Notes: generated by a model not told the origin, from the letters alone. DNA of 64,000 nt from Thermoproteota archaeon (GCA_030550235.1 JAUQPU010000002.1:28602-92601); one strand, 5' to 3'; positions 37,116 through 47,470 are shown, counted from the first letter of the stretch. Program-made: numbers and translations.

Positions 37116-38615
37116 CTACTTTGGAACAGAGGCTAGCTGGAAAACTATCGAGAGGAATGGCGAGGCATAGACGCCTATCAGGACGCAGAGGGCCGCTAAG
37201 ACCAGAAGGGGGGCAAGCATCACCGGCCTAGCCTCGTGGCTTACAGACGATTTCCCAGTCTCAGGCTTCAGGAATAGAACCTGCACAACCCTCAAGTGAT
37301 ACATCGCGCCTATGATGACGTTTACTAGCATAATCGCGCCAGGCAGAAACTGGCCGGCCGAGAACGCCGCCAGGATTATGGCGTACTCGCTGACGAAGGA
37401 GTTTAACCCGGGAATCCCAGCGAGGCTAAAGGCACCTATAGAGTAGGTGGCCGCTGAGAGGGGCATCCTCCTACCTATCCCCGAGAGCTCGTCCAGATTT
37501 CTAGTCCCTGAAGCCTCTATGATACAGCCTGCGGAGAGGAAGAGGAGGGCCTTAGCGATCGCGTGGTTGAGTACATGGAGGAGGGCTCCAGCCAATGCCA
37601 GTGGAGTGTTAATGCTCAGAGCCAAGGCGATGTAGCCTATGTTAGCTATGCTACTGAAGGCCAGGAGCCTCTTAATATCGCTCTGAAAAACGGCCATAAC
37701 ATTGCCGATAGTCATTGTGAGTAGGGCCAGGGCCATCAGGCCAGCGGACCAGCCATACATCTCCGCGGGGTAGAGGAGAGTGAATACTCGGATCATGGCG
37801 AATACGCCAGTTTTGATCACGACGCCTGAAAGCATCGCGCTGATGGGGCTCGGAGCAGCTGGGTGTGCGTCTGGGAGCCAGTAATGGAAGGGCGACATAG
37901 CTATGTTGACGCCCAGCCCCCCGATGATTAAGACTAAGGCAGCTATGTTCCAGAGCTCAAACCTTGCGCTCTGACTGGCCAAGACGCTTGACAATTCACC
38001 GAACTCAAGAGTCCCTGATAGACCATAGAGGAGTGAAAGACCGAAGAGAATGGCTGCCGACCCCGTTGAACTCATTATCAAGTACTTCAGTGAGGCCTCA
38101 ACTGACTCCCACTCCCTATAGTTGAAGGCTACGAGAAGGTAGGAGGAGATGCTCATGATTTCCCAGAAGATGAAGAATGTGACAAAGTCGCCTGAGAAGA
38201 AGACTCCAACCATGCCCAGAACCATGACAAGGAGTAGAGTGTAGAACTCCGCGCTCCTGTTTTTGATGTATCCAAGAGAATAAACTGCAGATAGTAGGCC
38301 TATGCCGAGGATTATTGAGGTGAAATAGTATGTTAGGTCGTCAGCCATGATTATTGAGCCTGGGGCCTGGCTGAATCTGGCCGTCAGAGTCCCCGGCCTC
38401 GCTGTGAGGCTCTGCCATAGGGCGTAGGCCAGGACCAGAGTCGCGTAAACCCCCACTATTTTAGGAGCCTTCAAAAACCTGGCCAGAATCATCAATATAG
38501 GAGAAACTAGCACAGCACCTAGCAGCAGAGTCAGAATCGGTATGCTCATGATCCCCGGAACTAGCTCAGCCATGCTTGGCACTATTCTCTGAGAACCGGA
38601 ATTTATGGTTACCAC
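37116..38615 (-). CDS. nuoN: NADH-quinone oxidoreductase subunit N-like proton antiporter subunit
   Basis: 499 aa; about 14 TM; FFIFWEIMSISSYLLVAF, ASLKYLIMSSTGSAAILFGLSLLYG, SPFHYWLPDAHPAAPSPISAMLSGVVIKTG, HVLNHAIAKALLFLSAG. Confidence 0.88.
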   Translation of the reverse strand: MVTINSGSQRIVPSMAELVPGIMSIPILTLLLGAVLVSPILMILARFLKAPKIVGVYATLVLAYALWQSLTARPGTLTARFSQAPGSIIMADDLTYYFTSIILGIGLLSAVYSLGYIKNRSAEFYTLLLVMVLGMVGVFFSGDFVTFFIFWEIMSISSYLLVAFNYREWESVEASLKYLIMSSTGSAAILFGLSLLYGLSGTLEFGELSSVLASQSARFELWNIAALVLIIGGLGVNIAMSPFHYWLPDAHPAAPSPISAMLSGVVIKTGVFAMIRVFTLLYPAEMYGWSAGLMALALLTMTIGNVMAVFQSDIKRLLAFSSIANIGYIALALSINTPLALAGALLHVLNHAIAKALLFLSAGCIIEASGTRNLDELSGIGRRMPLSAATYSIGAFSLAGIPGLNSFVSEYAIILAAFSAGQFLPGAIMLVNVIIGAMYHLRVVQVLFLKPETGKSSVSHEARPVMLAPLLVLAALCVLIGVYASPFLSIVFQLASVPK

Positions 38616-38620
38616 ACTGG

Positions 38621-39421
38621 CTAGCTTGATCTGGAGAAGAAGTCCATTCTCCCCCCATCTACAGAAATTATTTGACCGGTGATGAATCCGGCGCGGTCAG
38701 AGGCTAGGAAGGCCACTACCTCCGCAATGTCTATGGGCTCGCCTACCCTTCTCAAAGCCGTTATCGACTCTAGATGCTTAATGGTTGACTGCAGCTCCTC
38801 TGCCGGCCTATCCATTGTCATATCCGTTTTTGTGAAGCCGGGTGCGACGGCGTTGACGGTTATTCCATATTCTCCGAGCTCGAATGCAAGCCTTTTAGTC
38901 AGAGTTATTATCGCCCCCTTAGTCATGGCGTAGTAGGTTGTGTTGCGTGAGGTGGTTCCGAAGGCTGCTATCGAGGCTATGTTGATTATTCTGCCATATC
39001 GCTGCCGCATCATGTGCCTGAGACTCGCAGCTATGCAGTAGATGACCCCCTTGACGTTAACTTCAATCATCCGGTCAAGTATACCTATGTCGTCAAGTAC
39101 CCCACCTCTGATGAGGATTCCCGCGTTATTGACGAGTATGTCCAGTTTGCCGAAGGTTTCAACGGTCTTCTCGACCATCGCCTCAACCTCCTCTTTTGAC
39201 GCGACATCCGCCCTAATTGCTATCGCCTCCCCACCACTTTCCACGATCCGAGACACCACTTTACTCGCAGCAGCTTCACTCTTGCTATAATTACAAACAA
39301 CCCTCGCACCGCTAACCCCAAGTCTAGTCGCAATAGCAGCACCTATCCCCCGCGAAGCACCAGTCACAAGGGCCACACGACCTCTCAGAGAATCGGAACC
39401 CATCAGAACACCCGTAAACAC
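38621..39421 (-). CDS. Short-chain dehydrogenase/reductase (FabG-like)
   Basis: 266 aa; ALVTGASRGIGAAIATRLG, LVNNAGI, YYAMTKGAIITLTKRLAFELGEYGITVNAVAPGF, SVDGG. Confidence 0.93.
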   Translation of the reverse strand: MFTGVLMGSDSLRGRVALVTGASRGIGAAIATRLGVSGARVVCNYSKSEAAASKVVSRIVESGGEAIAIRADVASKEEVEAMVEKTVETFGKLDILVNNAGILIRGGVLDDIGILDRMIEVNVKGVIYCIAASLRHMMRQRYGRIINIASIAAFGTTSRNTTYYAMTKGAIITLTKRLAFELGEYGITVNAVAPGFTKTDMTMDRPAEELQSTIKHLESITALRRVGEPIDIAEVVAFLASDRAGFITGQIISVDGGRMDFFSRSS

Positions 39422-39471
39422 TCCACGATTTATGTAATACTATTTGTCTAAGCCTTCTATTTCTCTATCAT

Positions 39472-40020
39472 GTGCGGTTCGGAATAGTGACTACAATCAT
39501 TACACTCACCGCCTATGCTGTGCTGGGTTTGGCACTAGCCCCTACCGAAGGCAGGGAGGGGTTAGGATTAGTCCCGAGGGATGTGGCTTCATCTTTCCCT
39601 CACATCATAGCCGTAATAAATCTGTCTACAGTGGTGCTTCTCCAGCTGGGGTACCGCAGTATCCGGGGCAAGAGGGTATACCGGCACGCAGGCTTCATGG
39701 GCGCCTCCTTCACACTTATTGTAGCCTTCCTAGTCCTATACGTCTTGAAGGTTGCTACACTGGGTCCAGAGGTCTACAAGGGCCCAGACATCTTGCGAAG
39801 CCTAGTCTACCTCCCCGCCCTAACGATACATCTAGCGCTCTCAATCATCTCAGTTCCACTTGTTGTCTACAACGCTTTGACAGGGTTATGGCTTAGGACT
39901 CGGGCTGGAGTCTCGTATCATCGACGTGTGGGGAGAATAGCCTATCCTGCATGGACAGTCAGCCTAGTCCTCGGCCTACTCGTCTATACTATGCTCCGAC
40001 TCCCGATTGGTGGGGGCTAG
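39472..40020 (+). CDS. DUF420-family membrane protein
   Basis: 182 aa; 4-5 TM; NLSTVVLLQLGYRSIRGKRVYRHAGFMGASF..., SYHRRVGRIAYPAW; GTG start. Confidence 0.75.
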   Translation: MRFGIVTTIITLTAYAVLGLALAPTEGREGLGLVPRDVASSFPHIIAVINLSTVVLLQLGYRSIRGKRVYRHAGFMGASFTLIVAFLVLYVLKVATLGPEVYKGPDILRSLVYLPALTIHLALSIISVPLVVYNALTGLWLRTRAGVSYHRRVGRIAYPAWTVSLVLGLLVYTMLRLPIGGG

Positions 40021-41018
40021 GCCACAGAAGTAGTTCCTCTCATGATCTCTTCTGCCCTGTGGCAGGCTACAAAGTGCCTCGGCATATACTCGATTAGCGC
40101 TGGCTTCTCAGTTCTGCACCTCTCAATAGCTACTGGACATCGTGTATGGAATTTACAGCCGCTAGGCGGATTCAAGGGGCTGGGCGGCTCCCCCTTAATT
40201 GCCAGTCTCCTTCTACGCCGGTTAGCAGGGTCAGGCTCAGGAACACTGTTTAGAAGCATAATGGTGTAAGGGTGGATGGGTGTCTTCAGGACGCTCGGCG
40301 TTAAACCAGTCTCGGCTATCTCGCCGAGATACATGACAGCAATTCTCTCAGCGACATATCTAGCCGTGGCTATGTCGTGCGTGATGTAGAGGACACCCAT
40401 CTCCCTGCTATCCCTTATACTCTTCAAGAGTAGGAGGATCTCGGCTCTACTGGAGGCATCAATCATCGAGACCGGCTCATCAGCGACGATATACTCTGGG
40501 CCGAGAACTAGGGCCCTAGCTATGTTGACTCGTTGCCTCTGCCCGCCGCTGAGCTCGTGAGGATATCTGTTCACAAATTCCTCAGGCGGGACCAGCTTAA
40601 CGTCCTCCAGAGCTCTATAAACGGTCTCCTTAATCTCCTCTCTATGATATCCATGTATCTCCAGCGGCTCGGCCACTATATCGCCAATCCTCATAAACGG
40701 GTTAAGGCTGGAGTATGGGTCTTGGAAGATTATCTGCATCTTCTTCCTAAAACTCTTCTCGCGAAGCTCATCCTCCTTCATCTTCGAGATGTCTTGGCCC
40801 TTGAAGAGTATTCTTCCACTAGTCAAGTCTAAAAGTCTGAGGGACACTCTCCCGAGAGTAGATTTTCCACACCCCGACTCGCCAACAACAGCCATTGTCT
40901 CCTTCTTCCAAATTGAGAGCGTCACGCCATCTAGGGCTTTTAGAATCTTTGAACCAAGCAGCCCTGATCTGACATCATAGTATTTTTTGACATTCTCGAG
41001 ACGTATTACCTCCTCCAT
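40017..41018 (-). CDS. Oligopeptide/dipeptide ABC transporter ATPase (OppF-like)
   Basis: 333 aa; VVGESGCGKSTLGR, QIIFQDPYSSLNPFMRIGDIVAEPLEIH, ELSGGQRQRVNIARAL, C-terminal CKFHTRCPVAIERC. Confidence 0.93.
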   Translation of the reverse strand: MEEVIRLENVKKYYDVRSGLLGSKILKALDGVTLSIWKKETMAVVGESGCGKSTLGRVSLRLLDLTSGRILFKGQDISKMKEDELREKSFRKKMQIIFQDPYSSLNPFMRIGDIVAEPLEIHGYHREEIKETVYRALEDVKLVPPEEFVNRYPHELSGGQRQRVNIARALVLGPEYIVADEPVSMIDASSRAEILLLLKSIRDSREMGVLYITHDIATARYVAERIAVMYLGEIAETGLTPSVLKTPIHPYTIMLLNSVPEPDPANRRRRRLAIKGEPPSPLNPPSGCKFHTRCPVAIERCRTEKPALIEYMPRHFVACHRAEEIMRGTTSVA

Positions 41019-41021
41019 TCT

Positions 41022-41984
41022 TCATTCACCATGAAGCCAACATCTGGCTACGTGCCCCTCACCTACCTTAAAGAGCGGAGGCTCCTCCCTCATGCACCTG
41101 TCGAAGACATAAGGGCATCTCGGATGGAACCTGCAGCCTGGAGGCGGTGAGGCTAGGTCGGGTGGGCGGCCCGGAATGAACTCCGGTATAGTCTCGCCTC
41201 TGAGTCTCGGTATGCTTGCCAGTAGCTTCTCAGTGTACGGGTGCTTAGGCGCCTCACCTAGAACTCTTTCAGCCGATCCAAGCTCAACGACCTGCCCACC
41301 ATACATCACCATTATCCTATCCGCAATATCGCTGGCCAGTGACACATCATGTGTTATGAAAATTACGCTGAGGCTAAACCTCTCGATAAGGTCTTTGACT
41401 AAGTTTATTATCTGGGCCTGGATTGTTACGTCGAGCGCCGAGGTCGGCTCATCAAGTATCAGAATCCTAGGATTCATGACTAGCGACATCGCGATAACTA
41501 TTCTCTGCCTCATCCCACCGCTCAGCTCGTGGGGATATCTGTAGTAGAACTCGCGAGGCAGACCTACCAGCTCGATCATCTCCATGGCCCTTCTCCGAGC
41601 TTCCTCCCTCGAGGCCCCTCCATTATATATCAGGGGCTCTGCAATCTGCTCACCTACTTTAAGGACAGGGTTCAGGGAGTTCATCGCCCCTTGGAAAACC
41701 ATTGCTATTACTCTCCAGCTATACCTCCTCCTGAAATCGGCTAGGTTTAGGGATAGAGTGTCCTCCCCGTCGATGTAGACGTGGCCGGAGATTATGGAGG
41801 CGTTGGTTGGAAGAGCCCTTATTAGGGTTAGACCCAGAGTAGACTTACCGCTACCAGACTCACCCACTATGGCGAGGCTCTCACCACGCGCTAGGCCGAA
41901 GGATACATCGTCAACTGCCCGCACAGCACCTCTCTCAGTCCGGTAGTAGACCCTCAGCCCCTCCACCACTAATGCCTCATTCAT
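41022..41984 (-). CDS. Oligopeptide/dipeptide ABC transporter ATPase (OppD-like)
   Basis: 320 aa; IVGESGSGKSTLGL, MVFQGAMNSLNPVLKVGEQIAEPL, ELSGGMRQRIVIAMSL, CRFHPRCPYVFDRC. Confidence 0.93.
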   Translation of the reverse strand: MNEALVVEGLRVYYRTERGAVRAVDDVSFGLARGESLAIVGESGSGKSTLGLTLIRALPTNASIISGHVYIDGEDTLSLNLADFRRRYSWRVIAMVFQGAMNSLNPVLKVGEQIAEPLIYNGGASREEARRRAMEMIELVGLPREFYYRYPHELSGGMRQRIVIAMSLVMNPRILILDEPTSALDVTIQAQIINLVKDLIERFSLSVIFITHDVSLASDIADRIMVMYGGQVVELGSAERVLGEAPKHPYTEKLLASIPRLRGETIPEFIPGRPPDLASPPPGCRFHPRCPYVFDRCMREEPPLFKVGEGHVARCWLHGE

Positions 41985-43409
41985 CTACGCTCTGGTCCTC
42001 CCCCTCACCCTCGGGTTGACGACAGGCTCAAGCCCCAGGGAAATCATCACAAATGTAAGCGAAGTAATTATTATTAGTATCCCGGGAGGGAGTATCCACC
42101 ACCAGTAGCCTAGATATACTGCCGCGCTTCTGAACCCCAGCTCGAGTATCTGGCCCCAAGTCGGGAGGGAGGGGTCTCCGAGGCCGAGGAAGCTCAGCGC
42201 CGCCTCGAGGAGTATGAAACTGGGGGTGAAGAAGATAATTTGCGCGATTATGAAGGGTGCTATGTGTGGGAAGATGTGTCGCGCAAGTATTCTTAGTCTC
42301 GAGGCCCCCACGGCGCGGGCTGACTCTATGAACTGTGTCTCACGGAGCTGCAGGACGATTGACCTCGTAACTATTGTTAGACCTGGCCAGCCGAAGGCTA
42401 CGAAGGCGAAGATGATTATCCATAGCTTAGCGCCGAAGCTGAAGACGAGGAATATTAGTATGGGTAGTAATGGGATGTTATTCATGAAGTCTGCCAACCT
42501 CTGAATCGTGTTATCTATCTTGCCACCCATGTATCCGCTCACCAGTCCGAGTGTGGCACCTATCCCGGTTACTATGACTGAGGTGATTACTCCTATGAAT
42601 AGGGATATGGGGAAACCGAGTAGAAGCCCAGTGGCCAGGTCCCGCCCAATCACGTCAGTCCCCATCATGCCATACGCTTCGCCGCCGATCAATATTCTGA
42701 CCCGCTCTATCCTAGTCTCACCTGTCCCCTGAATCGCCGTCAATGTGAACCTATAAACACCATTCAGAGGGATGGTTGAGCCGCCTCTCGGAGACCCCAT
42801 CAAGTACCGCTGAAGCCCCTCTTGTATAATCCTGTAAGGCGAAACAGGCATGTCGAATCTATCCCCGTAGAGCTGCGCCAAGTTTCTCGCAAACTCATCA
42901 CTAGAGGATATCAATACCCTCTCCGGGGCCTGTTCAAACCGCTGAATCGGCGGGCTCTCACCCGGCCTAGGAGGAGGAACCACTAGCCTCGCAGCCTCGA
43001 CCGAGTAACCGTCAGGTCTCACGATGGTAAGGACTAAAACTGGAGGTGTACCTGTGTATCTGAGCTTTTCGACGGACAGGGTTATGTAAGCAGGGTATGA
43101 ATCTCCCCTATAGTCATAGAGCATGTCTATTGACTTTGAGTTGCCTGAGAATTGAACGCCGCTCGCTGTTAGGGTGACAGTCTCAAGGAGCTTCTTTTCC
43201 GAGAAGATGTTAACCCAGACTGGAGGAGCGCTCTTAGGAAAGTCGACCCAATGCTGCGGGTCGTTCCATTGGCTAGATATTTCTGCTATCGGGAGGACCG
43301 TGATTGTGTAGAGGGAAACTCCTGTTAGGATGATTAGGAGTGCTAGACCAGCCCTCCCAGTCCAAGTAGACAAGAAAATTTTGAAACCGCCTTCAAGCTT
43401 GATGCTCAT
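41985..43409 (-). CDS. ABC transporter permease (OppC-like) with large extracytoplasmic insertion
   Basis: 474 aa; MMGTDVIGRDLATGLLLGFPISLFIG and ARAVGASRLRILARHIFPHIAPFI (EAA loop). Confidence 0.9.
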   Translation of the reverse strand: MSIKLEGGFKIFLSTWTGRAGLALLIILTGVSLYTITVLPIAEISSQWNDPQHWVDFPKSAPPVWVNIFSEKKLLETVTLTASGVQFSGNSKSIDMLYDYRGDSYPAYITLSVEKLRYTGTPPVLVLTIVRPDGYSVEAARLVVPPPRPGESPPIQRFEQAPERVLISSSDEFARNLAQLYGDRFDMPVSPYRIIQEGLQRYLMGSPRGGSTIPLNGVYRFTLTAIQGTGETRIERVRILIGGEAYGMMGTDVIGRDLATGLLLGFPISLFIGVITSVIVTGIGATLGLVSGYMGGKIDNTIQRLADFMNNIPLLPILIFLVFSFGAKLWIIIFAFVAFGWPGLTIVTRSIVLQLRETQFIESARAVGASRLRILARHIFPHIAPFIIAQIIFFTPSFILLEAALSFLGLGDPSLPTWGQILELGFRSAAVYLGYWWWILPPGILIIITSLTFVMISLGLEPVVNPRVRGRTRA

Positions 43410-44452
43410 ACCCTCACCCGCGGATCAACAATCATGTATAGAATCTCTAGAATAAATCTGGCCACCACGTAGACTAGTGTGAACATGTATACAAGCGATA
43501 GTATTAACGCCTCGTCAGACTGAACTATTGCTTCAAAAAACAATGTACCCATGCCCGGCCAGGTGAAGACTGTCTCGGTAAGTATTGCGCCACCGATAGA
43601 GCCTGCGAGGCCTAGTATTATGTTCGTCAAGATAGGTGGTGCGGCCACCCTCATGATATACCTTCTATTCACAAGGTTTTCAGGCAAGCCCTTAACTCGA
43701 GCCACCTGAACAAAATCCTCCTGGGCGATGTTCAAGACAATAGTCCTTGTCACATATATTGTTAAACCAACATTAACGATGACCAGGACTGATATTGGAA
43801 GAGTTGCGTGCCAGACGACATCCAGCGCCCGCATAAACGGTTCTGATGGTGGAGGGGAACTGTAGAGCCCTCCATATGGGAAGAACTTGAGATAGAAAGC
43901 GAATATCAGGATAAAGAGTATCCCGAGCCACCAAGTTGGTACCGCGTAGCTTATGGCTGAGAGGAATGAGGTGGCCTTGTCGAGCCTAGAGCCTGGCCGC
44001 GTAGCAATTCTTACACCGAGCAAGATGCCTATTAGGAAGTTAATAGCGATAGCTGTTGAGACAAGTATCACGGTGTTGGGGAGCCTCTCCATGATGATGT
44101 CTGAGATCAGGTTGCTTCCTGCGAATGTTTGGGCAAGCCTAGCTCTTCCCAGGTCTAGCGTTATGACTCTTAGCAGCATACTGGGCAACCGCTCGTACCA
44201 TGGCCTGTCGAGACCATAGCTTCTCGTTAGCTCTATCCTGTATTTAGTAACCGCCTCCTCGAGGGCTTGTGGGTCGCGAATCTGACCCGCAACAGCCTGC
44301 CTATATAGCCTGACCTCCTCGTTTATGATTGAAGACAGCACCCTGTCTGAAAGCCCTGTAGCACCGAATATTACTACCACGAAGAGGAGAACACTAACTA
44401 GAACTACAGCGAGCGATAAGGCCTTAAAGGCGAGCTTAGCGTAGATCCCCAA
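43406..44452 (-). CDS. ABC transporter permease (OppB-like)
   Basis: 348 aa; LPNTVILVSTAIAINFLIGILLGV, VRVKGLPENLVNRRYIMRVAAPPILTNI EAA-type loop. Confidence 0.9.
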   Translation of the reverse strand: MGIYAKLAFKALSLAVVLVSVLLFVVVIFGATGLSDRVLSSIINEEVRLYRQAVAGQIRDPQALEEAVTKYRIELTRSYGLDRPWYERLPSMLLRVITLDLGRARLAQTFAGSNLISDIIMERLPNTVILVSTAIAINFLIGILLGVRIATRPGSRLDKATSFLSAISYAVPTWWLGILFILIFAFYLKFFPYGGLYSSPPPSEPFMRALDVVWHATLPISVLVIVNVGLTIYVTRTIVLNIAQEDFVQVARVKGLPENLVNRRYIMRVAAPPILTNIILGLAGSIGGAILTETVFTWPGMGTLFFEAIVQSDEALILSLVYMFTLVYVVARFILEILYMIVDPRVRV

Positions 44453-44574
44453 GCTAAAAAATCAATACGCTGAGTCGTATTAATGCCTTAGCCTAACAAC
44501 ATATAATGGATATGAAAAAACAGCGGGATGGTTTGGTAAAAATTTATATCAGACAGTCATGGATTAAACTGCTG

Positions 44575-47355
44575 ATGAAATCGTCACAGGGAAGGCTCTT
44601 TTTAGGCCTCTTCGCTGCGCTGATCGGTGTATTTCTGCTGCTATCTGACGTAGCTGTCCCGGTGTATGCGCAGTATGTGGCACCTCATACTGAGCCAGGT
44701 CCTGCCGTCGATTCAATCACCTTCAAGAGAGTGCCGTTAGACTTGGGCGCTGCCGCGGTAGAGGCTAAAGAAATCGATGCCTATATATTTGGATTAAGGC
44801 CGGCGCAGGCTAAGGCAGTGGCTGGGAAGCCAGGGCTCAAATTATACCCAGCGCCGAGCGGTCTTTACTCGATTGTTCTGAATCCCGCACCGGCTCCGGC
44901 TGGTGAGCTGAATCCGTTAGCCGATAGGGAGATCCGCTTTGCGTTGAACTACCTCATAAACAGGGATTTCATCGTTAGGGAGCTTTTCGCAGGATTCGGT
45001 GCCCCGATGGTGGTATATCTAACACCTTGGGACTACGACTACATCACAAACATCGACTTGATACTCAGATACGACTTCCGCTACGACCCTGCCTATGCCT
45101 CGCAGATAATAGATGAAAGGATGAGGGCTCTAGGCGCCGAGAAGATAGGGGGCAAGTGGTACTATGGGGGAAAGCCGGTGACGATAAAGTTCGTCATCAG
45201 GGTTGAGGACGAGAGGAGGCAGATAGGCGACGCAATAGCCTCAGACCTCGAAAAGGCTGGCTTCACGGTTGAGAGAATGTATATGGAATTCGGCCCAGCT
45301 ATTGAGACTGTATATAATACCGATCCTGCCGAATTTAGATGGCAGATCTATACTGAGGGCTGGGGGAGGACGGGTATTCTGAAGTATGACAGTGATCCAG
45401 GTGCTTTCATAGCTCCTTGGGAGGGTAACATGCCCGGCTGGGCGGTGGAGGGTTGGTGGCAGTATCAGAACGCTGAACTTGATGAACTCACGCAGAAGCT
45501 GTACAGGGGCGAGTTTGCCTCTAGGGAGGAGAGGGACAGGATGATGAAGAGGGTTTTAGAGCTGGCGCTGCAGGACTCTGTCAGGTTATGGGTGGCAACT
45601 AGACTCGACTCCTATATCGCGAGGGAAGATCTTACGGGGATTAGCCAAGACATCGGGGCTGGGCTCCGGTCGCTACTCGTCTGGAGAAACGCCTATGTCC
45701 TGGGTAAATCCGACCTAACACTTGGTCATCTCTGGGTTTGGACAACAAGAACAACTTGGAACCCTATGCAAGTCGCGCTGGTGGGCGGTTTCGTTGACGT
45801 ATACTCAGTCGACCAAGCCTATCTTACATCAGACCCAAGTACCTGGATTCACCCGTACACAGGCATACCGATCCCATTCCGCTCCAGCTGGGAGGTCAGG
45901 ACTGCCGGGCCTACAGGCTCGATCAATGTTCCAGCAGACGCCTACATCTGGGATGCCGAGAATGACAGATGGGTCTCCGCCGGCGGTGCAACTGCGAAGA
46001 GTGTAGTAACCTTCGACTACTCACGATTCTTGCAGAGTAATTGGCACCACGGCATACAGATATCGCTTGCAGACCTACTCTACCATGTGGCGACACGCTT
46101 TGAGGTAGCCTTCGATAAGGAGAAATCGGCTCTTGAGCCTGCCATCTCAGGGACACTGTCTGAGTCGCTAAAAACTATTAAGGGCATAAGGATACTGCCC
46201 GATAATCGTGTGGAGGTCTATATAGATTACTGGTTCTTCGATAATGCATACATTGCACAGTTCGCTGAGCTCTGGCCGACACTCATGGTGCCTTGGGAAG
46301 TAATCGCGGCGAGTGACAGGCTCAACTATGTCGAGAAGAAGTACGCTTACGGTGGAGCCTCCTCAAGAGCTAGGGGAGTTAGCTGGTTAAACCTAGTCCT
46401 CGCAGAGCACGCCTCAGATGTGGTGGCAGAGCTTGACAAGATGCATACTGAAGGATTCTTCCCCGCTAGCTACTTCACTTTGGGCAACAGTGTCTTCGAG
46501 ACGCCTGCAGGTGCTCAGGAGAGGTACTCCACTGCAATAGACTGGGGAAATGAGCATCGCCACATGTGGATAAGCAACGGGCCATTTTACCTCGACAGCT
46601 TCGATTCAGCCGCCCAGACCTCCGTTCTAAAGGCCTTCAGAGACCCAACTTATCCATTTAAGCCCGGAGACAACTTCTACCCATTCATCACGCCGGTCCA
46701 GATACTCAGAATAGGTAAAGGCACTGTTGTACCTGGCTCCTCTGCCCAGTTCCTAATCGACGCGGAGGGAGAGGGGGTATTGAAGTCTAGATACCTCATA
46801 CGGGACGTTGCGACAGGCCAGATACTGGCTGTGGGCGACTCAGAGTCCGTTACGCCAAAGAGGATGCTCATCCGGTTATCCCCTGACTTCACGTCTAAGC
46901 TTACACCCGGCGCCCTCTACGAGCTAATAGTCGCCACCTACAGCGAGGACGCAGCGACAATCTCAGTCTCAAGAGACTTCTTCGACGTCCTAAGCTTAGC
47001 GCCTGTAGAGAGGGAGATCGAGGCGGTCTCAAAGGAGCTAACAGACAGGCTTAGGGCCGTCTCAGAAGATCTCGCAACCGCCATCTCTGGACTCAGTACT
47101 GCGGTATCCAACGTGGACAGCAAATTAGACAGAACGGCTGATAACATAAGGAGTGAGGTGAGGAGTAGTGTGGAGGATGTGAGGGCGCGGGTGGATGCAG
47201 CCACAAACACTCTGACTAACGATATAAGGAACCTCCAAGCAGTAGCTCAGAGCACGCTGACAGTAGCCCAGATAGTAATGGCACTCGCAGTAATCGCCAT
47301 AGTCCTCTCAGTGGTCTCGGTAATAAGGCGTCCAAAGGCGGCAGCGACTGCGTAG
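44575..47355 (+). CDS. ABC transporter substrate-binding protein (family 5) with C-terminal coiled-coil stalk and TM anchor
   Basis: Signal peptide MKSSQGRLFLGLFAALIGVFLLLSDVAVPVYAQ; DREIRFALNYLINRDFIVRELF; C-terminal heptad-rich segment plus TM IVMALAVIAIVLSVVSVIRR. ORF track start 44506; internal ATG 44575 preferred because a TATA-like AATTTATATC lies at 44541-44550. Confidence 0.85.
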   Translation: MKSSQGRLFLGLFAALIGVFLLLSDVAVPVYAQYVAPHTEPGPAVDSITFKRVPLDLGAAAVEAKEIDAYIFGLRPAQAKAVAGKPGLKLYPAPSGLYSIVLNPAPAPAGELNPLADREIRFALNYLINRDFIVRELFAGFGAPMVVYLTPWDYDYITNIDLILRYDFRYDPAYASQIIDERMRALGAEKIGGKWYYGGKPVTIKFVIRVEDERRQIGDAIASDLEKAGFTVERMYMEFGPAIETVYNTDPAEFRWQIYTEGWGRTGILKYDSDPGAFIAPWEGNMPGWAVEGWWQYQNAELDELTQKLYRGEFASREERDRMMKRVLELALQDSVRLWVATRLDSYIAREDLTGISQDIGAGLRSLLVWRNAYVLGKSDLTLGHLWVWTTRTTWNPMQVALVGGFVDVYSVDQAYLTSDPSTWIHPYTGIPIPFRSSWEVRTAGPTGSINVPADAYIWDAENDRWVSAGGATAKSVVTFDYSRFLQSNWHHGIQISLADLLYHVATRFEVAFDKEKSALEPAISGTLSESLKTIKGIRILPDNRVEVYIDYWFFDNAYIAQFAELWPTLMVPWEVIAASDRLNYVEKKYAYGGASSRARGVSWLNLVLAEHASDVVAELDKMHTEGFFPASYFTLGNSVFETPAGAQERYSTAIDWGNEHRHMWISNGPFYLDSFDSAAQTSVLKAFRDPTYPFKPGDNFYPFITPVQILRIGKGTVVPGSSAQFLIDAEGEGVLKSRYLIRDVATGQILAVGDSESVTPKRMLIRLSPDFTSKLTPGALYELIVATYSEDAATISVSRDFFDVLSLAPVEREIEAVSKELTDRLRAVSEDLATAISGLSTAVSNVDSKLDRTADNIRSEVRSSVEDVRARVDAATNTLTNDIRNLQAVAQSTLTVAQIVMALAVIAIVLSVVSVIRRPKAAATA

Positions 47356-47374
47356 AACACAACATAGCCTCCTC

Positions 47375-47470
47375 TTTTTTCTATTTGCCATATTCCACTC
47401 GACATACTAAATATTCTATTGATGAAAAAATCTATATTTTTTGACATTTTTTACAAATAATCTCTTTTTT
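47375..47470 (+). terminator. Cluster of T6 tracts downstream of the substrate-binding protein gene
   Basis: T6 runs at 47375-47380, 47437-47442, 47447-47452, 47465-47470 immediately 3' of the CDS end at 47355; archaeal U-rich terminator pattern. Confidence 0.6.
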
